Below, piece by piece: positions 27,369 to 36,238 of a stretch of DNA of 64,000 bases. Made by a program: the position numbers and the translations under genes. The stretch comes from Metabacillus sp. B2-18 (GTDB lineage Bacteria > Bacillota > Bacilli > Bacillales > Bacillaceae), in NCBI RefSeq assembly GCF_021117275.1, contig NZ_CP088245.1, positions 1,773,501 through 1,837,500 of the forward strand. Reading direction: 5' to 3'. Position 1 is the stretch's first letter, and every line of letters begins with the position of its first letter. Below the pieces are notes generated by a model that saw only the letters and a list, made by a program, of their open reading frames with translations, was not told the DNA's origin and made no database searches.

Positions 27369-27696
27369 AATGTGACGCCTCCTAAATTAAACACACATGT
27401 ATGAAAATAAGGATCATACAGCTTTTCCAAACAATTGTACAATCCTTACTAATTCAATATACGTGAATAGGTGGACATTTTAGACCATAAGAATGTCATA
27501 GGAGCTTAAATAAACACTGGGGTACACTCCATAAGTATTTTCTCTAACAGAACCCTAATTATAGTCAGAGACCCTGGTGCAGTGAAGATCAAGGTTTAAA
27601 TGTAGCAACTTGCTTAAATATAAATCAGTTGCGAAATATTACTAATAAGGTAATCATATATTTTATTCTATTCCAGTGAAAAAGGAGGAACTCTCC

Positions 27697-28488
27697 TTGA
27701 AAAAAGAACCCAAAATCGGACTAGCGCTTGGCTCAGGAGGTGCAAGAGGATTTGCTCATTTAGGAGTATTAAAGGTTTTAAAAGAAAATGGTATACCAAT
27801 TGATTTAATAGCCGGTAGCAGTATGGGAGCGGTCGTTGGAACCTTGTATGCAGCAGGAACGAGTATAGAACGACTTTATCAGTTTGCATTAGCGTTTAAG
27901 AGGAAATATTATTTAGATTATACCGTACCTAAAATGGGGTTTATTTCAGGAAATCGTGTAAAAGAGCTTATTCGGTTATTTACACACCAAAAAGACTTTC
28001 ATCAATTAAATATTCCTGTTGCAGTTGTTGCAACTGATTTATATGATGGGAAAAAGGTTATATTTAAAGAGGGGCCAGTTGCAGATGCTGTCCGTGCAAG
28101 TATTGCCATACCAGGAATTTTTGTACCTGAAAAGATAGATGGAAGGTTGTTAGTGGACGGTGGAGTTGTTGATCGGGTGCCCGTTTCGGTTGTAAAGGAA
28201 ATGGGTGCTGATATCGTCATTGCTGTAGATGTGTCACATGTAAAAAGGAATGAAGACATTACATCAATTTTTGATGTTATTCTCCAAAGCTTAGATATTA
28301 TGCAAGATGAACTAGTTCATCACAGGGAAATAGCATCTGATGTGATGATAAGGCCACATGTTGAACAGTATAGTTCAAGAGCTTTCACGAATATTAAAGA
28401 AATCATTGAGATTGGGGAAACAGAAGCTCAGAAACATGTAGATAAAATTCAAGATCTTATCGTAAAGTGGAAGGAGACAAATTTTTAA
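27697..28488 (+). CDS. ylbK: YlbK, patatin-like phospholipase/esterase
   Basis: 263 residues. Patatin family with a Ser-Asp dyad: oxyanion-hole GSGGARGFAHLG, nucleophile motif GSSMG (residues ~42-46) and DGG near residue 154. Predicted to hydrolyse lipid acyl esters; physiological substrate unknown. The frame opens at GTG 27676, but TTG 27697 is better placed (AAGGAGG eight bases before). The stop overlaps the ylbL ATG by one base, so the two are coupled. Confidence 0.9.
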   Translation: MKKEPKIGLALGSGGARGFAHLGVLKVLKENGIPIDLIAGSSMGAVVGTLYAAGTSIERLYQFALAFKRKYYLDYTVPKMGFISGNRVKELIRLFTHQKDFHQLNIPVAVVATDLYDGKKVIFKEGPVADAVRASIAIPGIFVPEKIDGRLLVDGGVVDRVPVSVVKEMGADIVIAVDVSHVKRNEDITSIFDVILQSLDIMQDELVHHREIASDVMIRPHVEQYSSRAFTNIKEIIEIGETEAQKHVDKIQDLIVKWKETNF

Positions 28489-29513
28489 TGAAGAATAAAT
28501 CACTGCTTAGATCTAGTCTAATTGTTTTAATTATTATCCTTATCATATCCTTCATTAAACTTCCGTACTACATTACTCAGCCAGGTATGGCATCTGAATT
28601 GGAACCAATTATTAAGGTTGAAAATGGTGATGAAAATGAGAAAGGAAGTTTTTCTTTAACAACTGTCCGCTTCGGCAGGGCAAACCCTTTTACATATATA
28701 TGGGCCAAGCTTCAAGACTACCATTATATCCATCCATTAGAAGATATTAAAAGAGAGGATGAAACAGATAAAGAGTACTTTAACAGACAATTACATATGA
28801 TGGAGGTTTCACAAGAATCTGCCATAACAATTGCCTATCAAAAAGCAAACAAAAAGGTAGAGTATACATTTCATGGAATATATGTTGATGGAATAATTAA
28901 GGAAATGCCTGCAGGAAGTATATTAGAAGTTGGAGATCGCATATACAAGGTAGATAATAAAGAATTTCAAACAGCTGAAGAATTTATAGAATATGTTAGT
29001 CAGAAAAAAGAAGGAGAAGAAGTAACAATCACATTTGAACGTGAAGGGAAACAGGACCAAGCTACGCTGCCATTAACGTCATTCCCTAATGATCCCGATA
29101 AAGTAGGGATTGGAATATCGTTAGTGACAGATCGACAATTAGATGTAGACCCTGATATTGAATTGAAAACTGAGGAAATTGGTGGGCCTTCAGCTGGTCT
29201 AATGATGTCACTAGAAATTTATAATCAATTAACTAAAGGTGATTTGACCAAAGGTTACGAAATAGCTGGGACAGGAACAATTAGTTCGTCAGGGGAAGTA
29301 GGACCTATTGGTGGTATTTCGCAGAAAATTGTCGCAGCAGATCGACAAGGAATTGACGTATTCTTTGCTCCTAATGAAAAAGACAGCCCAACATCAAATT
29401 ATAAAGAAGCCATTGAAACAGGTGAAAACATACAGACTAAGATGGAGATTATTCCGATAGACACTTTTGATGAAGCGGTAGAATATCTACTAAACTTAGA
29501 GGAGAAAGGATGA
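28488..29513 (+). CDS. ylbL: YlbL, membrane-anchored PDZ/Lon-type S16 protease
   Basis: 341 residues, the length of B. subtilis YlbL. N-terminal membrane anchor (residues ~8-28), a PDZ domain (~125-205, ITFEREGK-type strands), then a Lon-like S16 domain with catalytic Ser in GGPSAGLMMSL and Lys in ISQKIVAADRQG. In B. subtilis it is a DNA-damage checkpoint recovery protease that, with CtpA, clears the division inhibitor YneA. ATG 28488 overlaps the ylbK stop; AAGGAG lies upstream. Confidence 0.93.
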   Translation: MKNKSLLRSSLIVLIIILIISFIKLPYYITQPGMASELEPIIKVENGDENEKGSFSLTTVRFGRANPFTYIWAKLQDYHYIHPLEDIKREDETDKEYFNRQLHMMEVSQESAITIAYQKANKKVEYTFHGIYVDGIIKEMPAGSILEVGDRIYKVDNKEFQTAEEFIEYVSQKKEGEEVTITFEREGKQDQATLPLTSFPNDPDKVGIGISLVTDRQLDVDPDIELKTEEIGGPSAGLMMSLEIYNQLTKGDLTKGYEIAGTGTISSSGEVGPIGGISQKIVAADRQGIDVFFAPNEKDSPTSNYKEAIETGENIQTKMEIIPIDTFDEAVEYLLNLEEKG

Positions 29514-29535
29514 ATTTTATCCTTTCTCTTTCTTT
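29502..29535 (+). terminator. Terminator after ylbL
   Basis: Stem GAGAAAGGAT / ATCCTTTCTC overlapping the stop codon, then TTTCTTTATT. Confidence 0.8.
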
Positions 29536-29615
29536 ATTAAAAAATAATAACCCTCAAAACGGAAAGAGGTACAACTTAGGTATTGAGATTAAAGGAAGTT
29601 ATTCTATGGCTTGTA

Positions 29616-30824
29616 TTATCTCACTCTAATGGGTGGAGTGGAGAACTCTTCTTTTAATCGTTTCGTTCGAATTGGTTCATTATAAATCATTTGATAGGCA
29701 TGTGCAGCTTTAATATCTAAATCCAGCAATGGATGGTCAAAGGAAGTAACTTTAGATAGTAGCGGCAGCATTAATTGTTTTTTTATATGACTTAAATAAG
29801 CCTGACCTTCTGAAGACATACCTAGAAGTCTAATATATGGTGACGTTTGGCCTTCATTCATACATTTCATTTGTTCTTTTGTTGTGTTAGTTAATAGATG
29901 AGTACATAGTCTTTGAAGTCTTGTCCATGTATAACGTTTTGTTTTTAACGATTCCATAAACTCTTGGAAACTTGAAGAACTTTGAATGAATCTTTTTATT
30001 CTATGCTCTAATCCTTCTTCAACTTCGTAGATTGAACCGATTTCCTCGGTTGTCATCGTCATAATCCGATATTTTAATAAATGAAAGTAAAGTTCCCAAC
30101 GGTGTAAGTGATAATTCTTTTTATTTTCTTGCAGGAATTGTAAAGTGACTTCAGGTACATAACTTTGAATGGGATGATTTTCTGAAAACAATGCTTTACG
30201 AATACTAGTTGCACTTGCAATTGTAGGTGATCGAAACTGCTGATCATGATATCCTGCAGAGGTACGTTTTATTGTTAAAGGCTTTATTTTTGAATGCTGC
30301 TGAAGAATTGCGCGAACATAATAAAACCCTAAAATATTATTAGGTAATGAAAGATCTAATAATTCTTTATCACCGTTCAAATTTTTGTATGCCAGAGTTA
30401 ATGCCTTCGGATAACTAACCCCAGTTTTTACATACTGTTGAATTAAGTCTTCATACTCTGCTTTGGATTGTTCTAGAAAATGATTTGTAGAAATAAAAGG
30501 ATTGATATCTCCTAATTCACTGCCAAAGCATAAATAATCACAACCTAGAGCATCAAGAATAGATACAGCACCACTAGCAAATGTTTCAGCCTTTTGTGTT
30601 GCAAATGCGTAAGGTAATTCTACAACAAGATCAACACCACAATATAAGGCCATTTTTGTACGAGTCCATTTTGATACAATTGCTGGTTCGCCCCTTTGCA
30701 GGAAATGACCACTCATTACAGCAATTACAACAGAAGCATTTGACTTTTTAATCGATTCTCTCAAGTGATATAAATGACCATTATGAAATGGATTATATTC
30801 AACAACTAGACCTACTACACTCAT
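29616..30824 (-). CDS. tmcAL: tRNA(Met) cytidine acetate ligase TmcAL (YlbM)
   Basis: 402 residues. Nucleotidyltransferase-fold enzyme that forms acetyl-AMP from acetate and ATP and acetylates C34 of elongator tRNA-Met (ac4C). Seen: N-terminal VVEYNPFHNGHLYHL with the HxGH-type motif, MSGHFLQRGEPAIVSKWTRT, and the C-terminal LGMSSEGQAYL helical region. The frame extends seven codons upstream, but ATG 30824 after GAGTGGTGA gives the standard MSVVGLVVEYNPFHNGH start. Transcribed toward ylbL. Confidence 0.93.
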   Translation of the reverse strand: MSVVGLVVEYNPFHNGHLYHLRESIKKSNASVVIAVMSGHFLQRGEPAIVSKWTRTKMALYCGVDLVVELPYAFATQKAETFASGAVSILDALGCDYLCFGSELGDINPFISTNHFLEQSKAEYEDLIQQYVKTGVSYPKALTLAYKNLNGDKELLDLSLPNNILGFYYVRAILQQHSKIKPLTIKRTSAGYHDQQFRSPTIASATSIRKALFSENHPIQSYVPEVTLQFLQENKKNYHLHRWELYFHLLKYRIMTMTTEEIGSIYEVEEGLEHRIKRFIQSSSSFQEFMESLKTKRYTWTRLQRLCTHLLTNTTKEQMKCMNEGQTSPYIRLLGMSSEGQAYLSHIKKQLMLPLLSKVTSFDHPLLDLDIKAAHAYQMIYNEPIRTKRLKEEFSTPPIRVR

Positions 30825-31129
30825 GTAATCACCACTCTTTTTCATTCTACTATTTTCATATGGATAATTTTTATAATATTATAGGGTATAAAGAACAATC
30901 TATAAACCTTTGGAAGGAAATTAACATGTAAGTTAGGAGATAAATAATCATGATTTCAGAGTAAGCAATAAATTTAAGGTGAAAATATATAATAAACTAT
31001 AGCTCTAAAAACGAAAAGTAAGCTTGATATTTCAACACAAATTTTAAATAGGGTATCGATATGATTAAAGATGGTTTTGTTTTGAAAATATAGGTTTATC
31101 ATGTATACTTACACTGTAAAGAAAAAATA

Positions 31130-31158
31130 TTGACAAATATAATTGCGAAGGCTATAAT
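31130..31158 (+). promoter_or_regulatory. Consensus sigma-A promoter for ylbN-rpmF
   Basis: TTGACA (31130-31135), 17-base spacer, TATAAT (31153-31158): a full consensus. It lies 28 bases before the ylbN start. The remainder of the 362-base gap upstream is AT-rich with no gene seen. Confidence 0.92.
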
Positions 31159-31186
31159 TACCTTTGTTGCCTTGAGGTGATACGAT

Positions 31187-31705
31187 TTGAAATGGACAAT
31201 TAGTCAACTACATCAATTACAAAGCAAGGGATTAAAATTTGATGAAGAAATTGATTTAAGCGAATGGGTCAAAAGTCAATCTGACATTCGTGATATTTCG
31301 CCAGTAAATGTTAAAGGAAGAGCCGATATAAGCTCCACTAAAGTAACATTCCATCTGTCAATTTCAGGTTCAATGGTTTTACCTTGTTCACGAACATTAG
31401 TGGATGTTCCGTATCCATTTTTAATTGATACAACGGAAACATTTTTATTAAAACCCGCAGACTATGAAACGTCAGAGGATTTCTACTTACCAGAGGGTGA
31501 AATCGTTGATTTAACTCCTATAATAAAAGAAATTCTTCTTGTAGAAATTCCGATGCAGGTATTCTGTGATGATGTAAGAAATGAAGAAGGAGCAGCTCCA
31601 CAATCTGGTAAAGACTGGGAAGTTATTGCTGAGGAAGATCAGCAAAACAAGGTTGATCCACGATTGGCTGGACTAGCTAAATTCTTCGAAAATGAAGAAA
31701 GCTAA
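31187..31705 (+). CDS. ylbN: YlbN, DUF177/YceD family protein
   Basis: 172 residues, YceD (DUF177) family; almost always next to rpmF in bacteria and linked by context to ribosome or rRNA metabolism (plant homologue acts in 23S rRNA maturation). Pattern: N-terminal beta region, SISGSMVLPCSRTLVDVPYPF, and an acidic C-terminus with LAGLAKF. The usual Cys pairs of the family are reduced to single Cys residues here. TTG start at 31187 after TGAGGTGA. Confidence 0.92.
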   Translation: MKWTISQLHQLQSKGLKFDEEIDLSEWVKSQSDIRDISPVNVKGRADISSTKVTFHLSISGSMVLPCSRTLVDVPYPFLIDTTETFLLKPADYETSEDFYLPEGEIVDLTPIIKEILLVEIPMQVFCDDVRNEEGAAPQSGKDWEVIAEEDQQNKVDPRLAGLAKFFENEES

Positions 31706-31795
31706 TGATTTTTTGAATAGCTTAAAAAGCAAATGAGCTGATGCATATTGTATCGGTCTCACAAATGCGTAATGCTCTTTAAGGAGGTGGGAATA

Positions 31796-31969
31796 ATGGC
31801 TGTACCTTTTAGAAGAACTTCTAAAACGAGAAAACGACTACGTCGTACACATTTTAAATTACAAGTACCTGGTATGGTAGAATGCCCAAACTGCGGTGAA
31901 AGCAAACTTGCTCACCGTGTATGTAAAGCATGTGGAACATACAAAGGAAAAGATGTTGTAAGCAAATAA
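31796..31969 (+). CDS. rpmF: Ribosomal protein L32 (zinc-binding form)
   Basis: 57 residues. Basic N-terminus [19 protein letters not shown] and a zinc ribbon CPNC...CKAC (C+ form). Start at 31796 with AAGGAGGTGG; the open frame to 31748 is leader. Co-transcribed with ylbN from the strong promoter at 31130; followed by a terminator. Confidence 0.97.
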   Translation: MAVPFRRTSKTRKRLRRTHFKLQVPGMVECPNCGESKLAHRVCKACGTYKGKDVVSK

Positions 31970-31985
31970 TAATTTGTTTCAACGA

Positions 31986-32020
31986 GGCGTAAGGACATTG
32001 TTCCTTACGCCTTTTATTTT
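31986..32020 (+). terminator. Terminator after rpmF
   Basis: Stem GGCGTAAGGA / TCCTTACGCC followed by TTTTATTTTT. Confidence 0.92.
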
Positions 32021-32049
32021 TGTTTAGGAAATTATAACCCTCTTTAATT

Positions 32050-32205
32050 GAAGATAACGCTTCGACATCCAGCTCCAGTAATCTGATTTTTTGGCAAAAA
32101 AGTCAGATGCCTAACCTCTAAGGTCATAAGCCAATTTAGAATATCAGGCCAAAAAACGCCTTCTATTCTAATCGTCTTATTTCGGTCGGCTAGTTTTTCA
32201 ATCAT
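32050..32205. repeat. Possible degenerate Bacillus intergenic repeat element
   Basis: A non-coding stretch in the 354-base gap after rpmF, with the spaced blocks CGCTTCGACATCCAGCTCCAG, GGTCATAAGCC, AAAAAACGCC and TTATTTCGGTCGGC. The blocks TCATAAG and CTTATTT...GGTC can pair, and TCTGATTTTTTGGCAAAAAAGTCAGA forms a separate hairpin near 32070. From memory, similar blocks recur between genes in several Bacillus genomes; only one copy is seen here, so the repeat status is recalled, not demonstrated. Confidence 0.4.
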
Positions 32206-32323
32206 AAAAAAAATTTTTTGTTGTGTTGCATTTAAAAATTTTATCTAATAGATAATAAGAGACCTAAAGCAACAAAGAGTATTTTTCCTGAGTTTAAATT
32301 TTTAAATGGGAGGGTATGGAAGA

Positions 32324-33097
32324 ATGAGTAAGTTAATTGTAAGTGAAATTGAGGATGGTTTGGTTGAATTACGTCTAAACCGACCGATTAAGCATAATGC
32401 TATAGATTACGAAATCATGGATGAAATAAAGAGAAATTTACAGTCACTTAAAACAAAAAAGAGCTTAAGAGCATTAATATTAACAGGAGAAGGAGATAAA
32501 GCGTTCTGCTCCGGTGGTGATGTTAAAGCATTTCAGCACCTTAAAACAAGGGATGAAGCATATTTTATGCTATCTAAAATGGGTGATGTTCTTTATGAAC
32601 TCATGACTTTTCCTTTACCTACATTCGCTATAATAAACGGTATTGCTTTAGGTGGAGGGTGTGAAATTGCAACTGCATGTGATATTCGAATTGCGAGAAA
32701 AGGTGCCACTCTTGGCTTTATACAAGGTCAATTATCTATTACTACAGGTTGGGGTGGTGCAACACTGTTATATGAAAAGCTTTCATACGAGCATGCGATT
32801 TCCTTTTTATATTCAGCAAAAAAAATATCATCTAACGATGCGGAACATATGGGGTTTGTACAAAAGACTGTTTCTGATGAAAATTATAAAGAACAAAGCT
32901 ATTCATTTATTAAAGAATCGCTAGTTAAAGACCCAAATGTTTTGAGAGCTTATAAAGCAGTGAAGGTTAGTCAATGGGAGCAATCGAATTTATATTCACG
33001 TATGATGTCAGAGATTAATCGTTGTGCAGAGCTCTGGTCTTCTGAGGAGCATCATCATGCAGTATCTGCCTTTCTTACAAGAAAAGGGAAGAGCTAA
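32324..33097 (+). CDS. Enoyl-CoA hydratase/isomerase family protein
   Basis: 257 residues, crotonase fold. Seen: N-terminal VELRLNRPIKHNAID, oxyanion-hole segment AFCSGGDVKAF and the second loop INGIALGGGCEIATACD. In classical hydratases two Glu residues act; here the second position lies in LGFIQGQLSITTGWGGATLL, where the usual Glu is replaced (PEVxLG-type motif is IQGQLSI), so the reaction may not be hydration. The related 3-hydroxyisobutyryl-CoA hydrolase group is an alternative. ATG 32324 with GGGAGGG upstream. No counterpart at this position in B. subtilis. Confidence 0.82.
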   Translation: MSKLIVSEIEDGLVELRLNRPIKHNAIDYEIMDEIKRNLQSLKTKKSLRALILTGEGDKAFCSGGDVKAFQHLKTRDEAYFMLSKMGDVLYELMTFPLPTFAIINGIALGGGCEIATACDIRIARKGATLGFIQGQLSITTGWGGATLLYEKLSYEHAISFLYSAKKISSNDAEHMGFVQKTVSDENYKEQSYSFIKESLVKDPNVLRAYKAVKVSQWEQSNLYSRMMSEINRCAELWSSEEHHHAVSAFLTRKGKS

Positions 33098-33297
33098 TAA
33101 AGCTCATAATCATTACATACAATTTCTACCATTTCCTTCTGTATGATGGTCTATTTAATTGTGTGATTCATTCCTTATTAAGCATCTTCATTCCCGTCCT
33201 ATTATCACCTTTTTCTAATGTAATAGAGTGTATTTAGTCTATCTACTCTACTAGCTGCATATGTATAGAAAAAAAGTGACTATTGGAGGGAATTTAA

Positions 33298-33975
33298 ATG
33301 ACAACTACGCGTCAAGATGCATGGACACATGATGAAGATTTATTATTAGCAGAAGTGGTATTAAGGCATATTCGAGAAGGTGCAACACAGCTGGCTGCGT
33401 TTGAGGAAGTAGGTCGTAAATTATCTCGTACAGCGGCAGCTTGTGGATTTAGATGGAACTCTCATGTTCGTAAACAGTATAAAACTGGAATCGAGGTTGC
33501 AAAAAAACAAAGAAAAGAGTTGCGAACTCTTAATTCACAGGAAAAAGTAGAGGAGCAAAAGGAAGTTAATGTAAAAGAGACTGCTTTAGAGGTGGAACAT
33601 ACAGAATCAACACAACCCACTCAGTTATCTGAACCAACTCAATCAAACCAACCTAGTACTAATTCGAAAAATGCTATTAAGGATCTTATTTCGTTCCTTC
33701 AGCAATATGAAGATGCCCCTTCTATAAAGGAGGTTCAAGAAGAGAATCTCCAATTAAGAAATAAAATTCAAGAATTACAAAATGAAGTTGAAAAGCTAAA
33801 AGATGAAAAGCAGTCTTTAACTAATCATTTGCAGGTTGTCGAAGAAGATTACCGCGCGTTAATTGAAATAATGGATCGAGCAAGAAAAATGGTTATTTTA
33901 CAAGAGGATGAAAGAAGTAGGAAAGTTAAATTTCAGATGGATAAAAATGGTAATCTAGAAAGAGTGGAAAAGTAA
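33298..33975 (+). CDS. gerR: GerR (YlbO), RsfA-type sporulation transcription factor
   Basis: 225 residues. N-terminal Myb/SANT-like DNA-binding domain (residues ~4-60: WTHDEDLLLAEVVLRHIREG, RTAAACGFRWNSHVRKQY), a Thr/Gln/Ser-rich linker (~85-120) and a C-terminal coiled coil (~135-190). B. subtilis GerR is made under sigma-E and adjusts mother-cell genes. Same position as ylbO. ATG follows TTGGAGGG. The linker makes it somewhat longer than the B. subtilis protein. Confidence 0.9.
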   Translation: MTTTRQDAWTHDEDLLLAEVVLRHIREGATQLAAFEEVGRKLSRTAAACGFRWNSHVRKQYKTGIEVAKKQRKELRTLNSQEKVEEQKEVNVKETALEVEHTESTQPTQLSEPTQSNQPSTNSKNAIKDLISFLQQYEDAPSIKEVQEENLQLRNKIQELQNEVEKLKDEKQSLTNHLQVVEEDYRALIEIMDRARKMVILQEDERSRKVKFQMDKNGNLERVEK

Positions 33976-34000
33976 AAAGGTTCATCTTATTATAAAAATG

Positions 34001-34047
34001 AAAACAGCTCATGAAGGATCATTTTCCTTTCATGAGCTGTTTTTTTG
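34001..34047. terminator. Bidirectional terminator between gerR and ylbP
   Basis: Long stem AAAACAGCTCATGAAGGA / TCCTTTCATGAGCTGTTTT with a short loop and a T tract; convergent genes on both sides. Confidence 0.92.
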
Positions 34048-34064
34048 AGTTAGCATTAAAAAGT

Positions 34065-34532
34065 TTATTCTTGAATAGTAACGCCACTTGGATACCAAAC
34101 TAAAGGGTTTTCCCCTTTATCCCGATCCATATCGTATTTTACAGGCTCAAATTGCATTTTTGACCAAAAATCACTGGATTTCACTCTAGGGTTTGTTTTG
34201 ATTGGTAGGTTAAATGATTTTGCGTATTCCACTAACGCTCTACCATAACCCTTTCCTTGATAATTTGGTAATACTTCGAGTTTCCAAAGTTCTAAATAAT
34301 CCTGTTTAGGTTCAAAATATTGATCAAATTTCATGTCAACACGGTATAAGCTCATTCTTGCCACCAGCTTGTCACCGTAATAAATCCCATAAAACGGTGA
34401 ATCACTGTCATTTTCAATAATATTTGATTGAAGATCTTCTAACATTGAAAGTTCTTGAATACCATATTCTCTGAATTTTTTAAATTCTTCCAGGGTTTTG
34501 TAATTAACTAATAATTTCTCAACTTTTAACAT
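34065..34532 (-). CDS. ylbP: YlbP, GNAT-family N-acetyltransferase
   Basis: 155 residues. GNAT fold: acetyl-CoA loop YQGKGYGRALVEYA (Q/RxxGxG/A, residues ~105-118) after the strand LWKLEVLPN. Acceptor unknown. The frame opens at 34553, but ATG 34532 follows AAGGGGGAAAAGG and begins MLKVEKLLVNYKTLEEF as in the family. Same position and strand as ylbP in B. subtilis. Confidence 0.9.
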   Translation of the reverse strand: MLKVEKLLVNYKTLEEFKKFREYGIQELSMLEDLQSNIIENDSDSPFYGIYYGDKLVARMSLYRVDMKFDQYFEPKQDYLELWKLEVLPNYQGKGYGRALVEYAKSFNLPIKTNPRVKSSDFWSKMQFEPVKYDMDRDKGENPLVWYPSGVTIQE

Positions 34533-34883
34533 ACCTTTTCCCCCTTGGTGCAAATTCTACAATAATAAAATTACATTCACATGATAAAAAGACTAGTTCA
34601 GAGTGTTTGTTGTTTGATTATTTATAAATCCTATAATCTTCAAAGCAGCATTATTTTGACAACAAATCTTTTAATGTAAGTCTTTATAAGATATTGTTAT
34701 TATACCATGATGAGTGTGAATAGTGGTATGATTTAGTTAACGCTTACACAAAATTAGCTAGAATTGTCAATTAGGCAAAATTCTAGTAAAAATACTGTTG
34801 GTTTTGTTATGATATTGATTAAGAAGAACGATTTGTTAAGTATATATTGGCTTTAAGGGGCCTTATTTCAGAAGGTGAAGTTT

Positions 34884-35768
34884 ATGGAAATTGGAATTAT
34901 TGGTTCTGGATCATTAGGGTTACTTTATTCATTTTACCTTTCAGAAACCAATAAAGTTACTTTATATACCAGACGGGAAGAACAAGCAAATAAAATAAAT
35001 AAACATGGTATTACTTTGGTTCAAGGAAATACAGAAATAACGAAGAAAGTGGAAGCATCATATGAGAAGAATTATAAAGAGCCAGTATTAATAATCACTG
35101 TTAAACAATACAGTCTCAACTCCATTATCGATACTTTAACAGGGCTTTCTCCACGAACCATTATATTTCTTCAAAATGGCATGGGGCATTTACGTTTTCT
35201 GAATCACTTGTCACATCATAATCTTATATTGGGTGTATCTGAGCATGGAGCATTAAAAGTGAGTGATTCTGTTGTACATCATACAGGAAGTGGAATAACA
35301 AAAATTTCAATGTATAAAGATTGTGAAATGGATGTAATGAACCAATTAATAAGAAATCAATCAGAAGTTTTTCCTTTTATACATAAATCTGATTGGGAAA
35401 CAATGCTGAAAGAGAAATTAATTGTCAATGCTACCATTAACCCTCTAACAGCACTTTTTAGAGTCAAAAACGGAGAGCTTTTAACAAACCCTTATTTTCA
35501 TAAACTTTTTTATGAACTTTTTGAAGAAGTGGCCGATCTACTTAAAATAGAGAATAAAGAATTATCTTGGAAACAAGTGCAAACTATATGTGAAAATACT
35601 TCGGAAAATCAATCTTCTATGTTTAAGGATATTTACAATGGTAGACAAACCGAAATTGATTCAATTCTCGGATATATGATAGAGCATTCTAATGAAAAAT
35701 CCTGTCCTCGCATTTCATTTCTGAATCAAGCAATAAAAGGGATTGAGAGAGGAAAGGAGGGCGTATGA
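34884..35768 (+). CDS. panE: 2-dehydropantoate 2-reductase (YlbQ-type)
   Basis: 294 residues. NADPH-dependent reduction of ketopantoate to pantoate in pantothenate synthesis. N-terminal Rossmann GIIGSGSLGLLYSF, substrate-binding LIITVKQYSL and FLQNGMGH, and a C-terminal helical domain containing NATINPLTALFRVKNGEL (catalytic Lys near KLIVNATINP). ATG 34884 follows GAAGGTGAAG. The stop overlaps the next ATG by four bases (ATGA). The 351 bases upstream contain no gene that I can see. Confidence 0.9.
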   Translation: MEIGIIGSGSLGLLYSFYLSETNKVTLYTRREEQANKINKHGITLVQGNTEITKKVEASYEKNYKEPVLIITVKQYSLNSIIDTLTGLSPRTIIFLQNGMGHLRFLNHLSHHNLILGVSEHGALKVSDSVVHHTGSGITKISMYKDCEMDVMNQLIRNQSEVFPFIHKSDWETMLKEKLIVNATINPLTALFRVKNGELLTNPYFHKLFYELFEEVADLLKIENKELSWKQVQTICENTSENQSSMFKDIYNGRQTEIDSILGYMIEHSNEKSCPRISFLNQAIKGIERGKEGV

Positions 35769-36157
35769 GCGGTTTCTTTACTTGGATTGTCTCAGTGGCG
35801 ATTACGTTACCGATATTGAGTTTGTTATTCATTTATTTTCTTGTTCGAATTTTTGTTAGAGGAAAGAAAACAATTTTGTGGACTGTTGATTTATCAACAG
35901 CAGTTTTCATAGTATCCGTGCACTTTCATTTGTTAACCATATTTGAGCAATCATTTCTTCTTTATATTATATTACTACTTACTTTTTTAGCACTGGTTGT
36001 CTATTACTTTGAATATAAAAGTTCGAGGGAGCCTTCTATGTATGTGGCTATTAAAAAAATGTGGAGACTTTCATTTTTCCTTTTTTTCATAAGCTATGTA
36101 GGTCTTACCATTGGTGGTATTTTAACAGGAGTTTTTAAAAGTGCATTCCTATTATAG
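35765..36157 (+). CDS. DUF3397 membrane protein
   Basis: 130 residues, four predicted membrane helices (residues ~5-27, 42-60, 64-82, 105-127), DUF3397 family of unknown function, regularly found between panE and bshC in Bacillus. ATGA overlap with panE and GAAAGGAGG upstream show translational coupling. The IS1595-type transposon begins 13 bases after its stop and separates it from bshC. Confidence 0.82.
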   Translation: MSGFFTWIVSVAITLPILSLLFIYFLVRIFVRGKKTILWTVDLSTAVFIVSVHFHLLTIFEQSFLLYIILLLTFLALVVYYFEYKSSREPSMYVAIKKMWRLSFFLFFISYVGLTIGGILTGVFKSAFLL

Positions 36158-36161
36158 TTTT

Positions 36162-36169
36162 TAATTTTA
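36162..36169. repeat. Left target duplication of the IS1595-type transposon
   Basis: TAATTTTA; the same eight bases recur at 38221-38228. Confidence 0.85.
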
Positions 36170-36208
36170 AGCTATGTTAAACAATAATGTTGATTTTTAA
36201 TATAAACG

Positions 36209-36236
36209 AGGGGACTTCAGTATTAAGGAGTTCCCT
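36209..36236 (-). terminator. Imperfect hairpin after the cargo gene
   Basis: Arms AGGGGACTT and GGAGTTCCCT pair imperfectly just past the cargo stop codon, with a U-rich stretch on the minus strand. Probable terminator inside the transposon. Confidence 0.4.
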
Positions 36237-36238
36237 TG

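Noticed and set aside
27369..27480. A sigma-E promoter for ylbJ
   Set aside because: CATACATG upstream resembles the -10, but no acceptable -35 lies at the right distance, so it is not listed as a feature.
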